Source: DASRVA01 sp050732875 (lineage in GTDB: Bacteria; Gemmatimonadota; Gemmatimonadetes; JACCXV01; JAHWKZ01). Taken from it: a stretch of 7,817 nt of DNA. The position numbers and the translations under genes are program-made. The stretch covers positions 1 through 7,817 of the forward strand of contig JBOHRQ010000086.1 of NCBI GenBank assembly GCA_050732875.1, given 5' to 3'. The notes under the pieces were generated by a model. The model had not been told where the DNA came from and searched no databases. It worked only from the letters and a program-made list of their open reading frames with translations. Below, piece by piece: positions 5,819 through 7,817 of this stretch (the first letter of the stretch is position 1; the number at the start of each line of letters is the position of its first letter).

Positions 5819-6592
5819 TCAGTCGCACTGCGAGCGCCGGGCCTCTCCTTCGCCCGGCTTGTCGGCCTCGTCCGCCCCCTCCCCCGAGCAGCGCTCCGCC
5901 CGCCAGACGCGGTCCTTCCGGTCTTCGGGGACGAACCCGCCCCAGGGGATGGGAACGGTGATCCCTCCCTCGGCGAGCCCGATCGACGGCTCCTCGGGCA
6001 CGCCCGCGCCGGGCATGTCCGCGAGCCGCGCGGCCAGGAGGGACTCCGCGCGCACGATCGCCGTCCGGCGTGTATCGGAAGGCGTGGTCCGGCGGAAGAT
6101 GCCGCCCGGCGTTCCCTCCAGCGGGGTCAGGGGGGCGGTCAGCGTAGTCGGCGGGATCGTGCGCATGTCCGGCGCGCGCTGGGAGGGCCGGGGGCGCGCG
6201 ATGGGGACGGCCGGTGGCTCACTGACCAGGGATCGCGGGAGCGCGTCGGCGCGCTCCGGCACCGGCTCATCGGCCGGCTCGGACGGCGCTTCCGGAGGCG
6301 GCGCGGTTTCGGGGCGTGCCGGGACCGCTGGTTCGAGGATTGCCATGACCTCCGTCCCGGCTCGCGACGAGGGAGACACGGGCACCCGGACCCACCACAG
6401 AAGGAGGAGGTGCACCGCCCCCGCCACGGCCACGGCGAGCAGCAGGAGCCTGCGGAACGGGGGTCGGCGCGGGCCTCCGCGGGGCGCCACCTTCGTCGAT
6501 CTTCGCGCGCCCGGCTCCCGGCCGGGGGATTCCCCGATGAGGACGTCCCGCCGGTCGGTCGTCCGCTCCGGTGTTTCGATCAGGTTCGGCAT
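5819..6592 (-). CDS. Single-pass membrane protein with proline-rich periplasmic region, TonB-like architecture, function unknown
   Basis: I cannot assign a function. The 257-residue product has an Arg-rich cytoplasmic N-terminus (residues 1-48, 'RRPPFRR' just before the membrane). One membrane segment follows (49-68, 'LLLLAVAVAGAVHLLLLWW'), then a Pro/Ala/Glu-rich stretch (about 78-165) that should span the periplasm. This order matches TonB and related anchored proteins. The C-terminal part (about 170-257: 'AESLLAARLADMPGAG', 'GGITVPIPWGGFVPEDR') does not look like the TonB receptor-binding fold. Two cysteines (235 and 256) flank an acidic Gly/Glu segment and could form a disulfide. The start is well supported: AGGGAG (complement of 6598-6603) lies five bases before the ATG. 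Codon use matches the neighbours. It is divergent from sod and convergent with gdh. A weak promoter (TTGAAC, 19 bases, TAGACT on the minus strand) may lie in the 68-base gap. Confidence 0.8.
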   Translation of the reverse strand: MPNLIETPERTTDRRDVLIGESPGREPGARRSTKVAPRGGPRRPPFRRLLLLAVAVAGAVHLLLLWWVRVPVSPSSRAGTEVMAILEPAVPARPETAPPPEAPSEPADEPVPERADALPRSLVSEPPAVPIARPRPSQRAPDMRTIPPTTLTAPLTPLEGTPGGIFRRTTPSDTRRTAIVRAESLLAARLADMPGAGVPEEPSIGLAEGGITVPIPWGGFVPEDRKDRVWRAERCSGEGADEADKPGEGEARRSQCD

Positions 6593-6643
6593 CCGATCTC
6601 CCTGCAGAGTCTAACCCCCGGGGCGACCAAACGTTCAAAGGGA

Positions 6644-6649
6644 TATATT
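6644..6649 (+). promoter_or_regulatory. -10 element upstream of superoxide dismutase, nearly leaderless
   Basis: TATATT matches five of six bases of TATAAT in otherwise GC-rich DNA. No convincing -35 box lies 16-18 bases upstream (GGGCGA at the 17-base position), so an activator or another sigma factor may help. Transcription would begin near 6656, only about five bases before the ATG at 6661, and no Shine-Dalgarno sequence is present. The arrangement resembles that at gdh. Confidence 0.5.
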
Positions 6650-6660
6650 CGGCGCGCCTC

Positions 6661-7257
6661 ATGGCCTACGAGCACGTACCCGAGCCGCTGCCCTTCGAGC
6701 CGGACGCCCTGGACGGCATCAGCCGCCAGCTCACCGAGTGGCACCACGACGCCCACTACGAATCGTACGTGAAGGGCAGAAACGGGGTCGAGAAGCGCCT
6801 CGAGGAGATGCGCGAGAAGGGAGACTTCTCCGAGATCCGCGCGGCCAAGCAGAACGAGAGCCACAACGCGAACGGGCAGATTCTCCACGAGATCCACTAC
6901 GCCGTGCTCGGGGGCGACGGCGAGCTGGACGAGGACCTCCCGGTGCGCGCCAAGATCGAGGAGGACTTCGGCTCGTACGAGATCTGGGAACTGGAGTTCA
7001 AAGCGGTCGCGATGAGTGCCCGGGGCTGGGCGGTGCTGTGCTACGACGCCTCCGACGCACGGCTTCACGTCTATCTGGTCGACGGGCACGACCAGGGGGC
7101 GGTATGGGGCGCCCAGCCGATCCTGCCGCTGGATGTCTGGGAGCACGCATACTATTACGACCAGGGTCCCAACCGGGCCGCCTACGTGGAGACCTTCTTC
7201 CGGAACCTGAACTGGAAAGCCGTGGACGAGTACTACCGGCGCGCCGCCGGGCTCTGA
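6661..7257 (+). CDS. sod: Superoxide dismutase, Fe/Mn family
   Basis: It converts superoxide to oxygen and hydrogen peroxide using Mn or Fe. The 198-residue product has all four metal ligands by motif: His28 ('TEWHHDAHYESYV'), His76 ('ANGQILHEIHY'), Asp158 and His162 ('DVWEHAYYYD'). Active-site Tyr36 and the second-shell His32 are kept. Four residues before His76 is Gly72, as in Mn enzymes, where typical Fe enzymes have Gln. A Gln at 145 ('GHDQG') sits about where Mn enzymes carry theirs. This suggests a Mn or cambialistic enzyme, by inference. The usual aromatic motif after the second ligand (HxxFW/HxFYW) reads HEIHY, so the Trp is replaced by Tyr80. No signal peptide is seen, so it is cytoplasmic. 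The ATG at 6661 is chosen because homology starts there ('YEHVPEPLPFEPDAL'); the open frame runs upstream to 6571 but overlaps the divergent gene. lpxB follows after 10 bases. Confidence 0.95.
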   Translation: MAYEHVPEPLPFEPDALDGISRQLTEWHHDAHYESYVKGRNGVEKRLEEMREKGDFSEIRAAKQNESHNANGQILHEIHYAVLGGDGELDEDLPVRAKIEEDFGSYEIWELEFKAVAMSARGWAVLCYDASDARLHVYLVDGHDQGAVWGAQPILPLDVWEHAYYYDQGPNRAAYVETFFRNLNWKAVDEYYRRAAGL

Positions 7258-7259
7258 GG
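7256..7259 (+). promoter_or_regulatory. lpxB ribosome binding site overlapping the sod stop codon
   Basis: GAGG begins on the second base of the sod stop codon TGA (7255-7257) and lies eight bases before the GTG at 7268. It supports the GTG start of lpxB and suggests translational coupling, with ribosomes ending sod able to start lpxB. Confidence 0.6.
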
Positions 7260-7267
7260 CCCGGCCC

Positions 7268-7817
7268 GTGCCGAACGTCCTGATCGTCGCCGGCGAGCCG
7301 TCCGGCGATGTCCTCGCCGGGGAGCTCGTCCTGGCCGCCCGCCGACTCCGGCCCGACGTCCGGTTCTTCGGGGCCACGGGTCCCACGCTCGAAGCGGCCG
7401 GTTCCGAGCGCGTCGTTCCGACCGCGGCGCTGTCGGTCATGGGGCTGACCGAGGTGGTGGGCCGCCTCCCGGCGGCGTTCCGGGCGATGCGACGGCTCGA
7501 GCGTGCCGCGGTCGAGCGGAGCGCCATCGGCGCCGTGCTGGTGGACTCGCCCGACTTCAATCTTCGGCTCGCGAGGCGGCTCGCGAGGCGGAGAATTCCG
7601 GTCGTGCAGTACGTGGCGCCGACCGTCTGGGCCTGGCGGCCCGGGCGGATGCGCATCCTCGAGCGCGCCGTCCGGAGGGTCCTGCTGACGCTGCCCTTCG
7701 AGGCGGAAGCCTACTCGGGCTCCGACGTCGACGCGATCTACGTGGGCCATCCGGCCGCCGACCGAATCCCGCGCCCGCTGCCCGACCGGGAGGCGATCGC
7801 CGATCGAACGGGCCTGC
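7268..7817 (+). CDS. lpxB: Lipid-A-disaccharide synthase, 3'-truncated by the window edge
   Basis: LpxB joins UDP-2,3-diacylglucosamine and lipid X into the lipid A disaccharide at the inner face of the inner membrane, so the organism makes lipopolysaccharide or a related outer-membrane lipid. The frame is open from the GTG at 7268 to the window end, giving 183 residues. That is roughly half of the usual length near 380. Family motifs appear in order: 'IVAGEPSGD' (6-14), 'FFGATGPTLEAAG' (33-45), 'LSVMGLTEVVGRL' (55-67), 'DSPDFN' (93-98), 'YVAPTVWAW' (115-123), 'LPFE' and 'YVGHPAAD'. Residues 100-107 are two copies of RLAR encoded by an exact 12-base tandem repeat (7565-7588), but the length matches E. 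coli LpxB, so it is not an insertion. It probably shares the sod transcript. This is not the usual lpxA/lpxI neighbourhood, though that may lie downstream. Confidence 0.95.
   Translation, partial: MPNVLIVAGEPSGDVLAGELVLAARRLRPDVRFFGATGPTLEAAGSERVVPTAALSVMGLTEVVGRLPAAFRAMRRLERAAVERSAIGAVLVDSPDFNLRLARRLARRRIPVVQYVAPTVWAWRPGRMRILERAVRRVLLTLPFEAEAYSGSDVDAIYVGHPAADRIPRPLPDREAIADRTGL

Noticed and set aside
6571..6660. A 30-codon upstream extension of superoxide dismutase.
   Set aside because: It overlaps the start of the divergent gene and contains the -10 element; homology begins at the ATG at 6661.
7565..7591. Exact 12-base tandem repeat in lpxB (RLAR twice).
   Set aside because: The protein has the same length here as E. 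coli LpxB from memory, so it is probably chance from repeated Arg/Leu/Ala codons rather than a duplication.
1..7817. Mobile elements, CRISPR arrays, tRNA or rRNA genes, toxin-antitoxin or defence genes.
   Set aside because: I found no transposase or integrase motifs, spaced direct repeats, cloverleaf-like sequence or defence domains; all space is taken up by the listed genes and short gaps.

Overview
The window is GC-rich, with G or C at most third codon positions, and reads as ordinary, densely packed chromosomal DNA from a Gram-negative bacterium. The lipid A gene lpxB shows that the cell makes an outer membrane with lipopolysaccharide. The sigma factor has the short primary sigma layout seen in Bacteroidota and relatives: no region 1.1, and an ending like 'RLRHVSRARALLSYTA'. 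Together with the high GC this suggests an FCB-group organism, most likely Gemmatimonadota. That placement is inferred from memory of protein families, not from a search. I see no mobile elements, CRISPR array, tRNA, rRNA or phage genes.

Layout. (1) 1-618 (+): 3' part of lepB, signal peptidase I. (2) 619-752: intergenic region with a consensus extended -10 promoter and a perfect inverted repeat at the predicted transcription start. (3) 753-1610 (+): short primary-type sigma-70 factor. (4) 1681-2451 (+): secreted two-domain beta-rich protein of unknown function, perhaps with a LecA-like first domain. (5) 2551-4389 (-): DUF255/YyaL-type thioredoxin-domain protein, convergent with (4). (6) 4390-4467: compact divergent promoter region. 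(7) 4468-5808 (+): glutamate dehydrogenase. (8) 5819-6592 (-): single-pass, proline-rich periplasmic protein, convergent with gdh with only 10 bases between the stop codons. (9) 6593-6660: divergent promoter region. (10) 6661-7257 (+): Fe/Mn-type superoxide dismutase. (11) 7268-7817 (+): 5' part of lpxB, probably translated from the sod transcript.

The genes are mostly housekeeping: protein export, transcription, nitrogen metabolism, oxidative defence and envelope synthesis. They do not form one pathway. The clearest linkage is sod-lpxB, where the ribosome binding site of lpxB overlaps the stop codon of sod. No gap without a gene reaches 300 bases.

No undescribed multi-gene system is evident. 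The points worth a second look are small: the dyad at the sigma-factor promoter, two promoters placed so close to their start codons that the mRNAs would be nearly leaderless, the possible lectin-like fold in the secreted protein, and the TonB-like anchored protein that lacks a recognisable TonB C-terminal domain.
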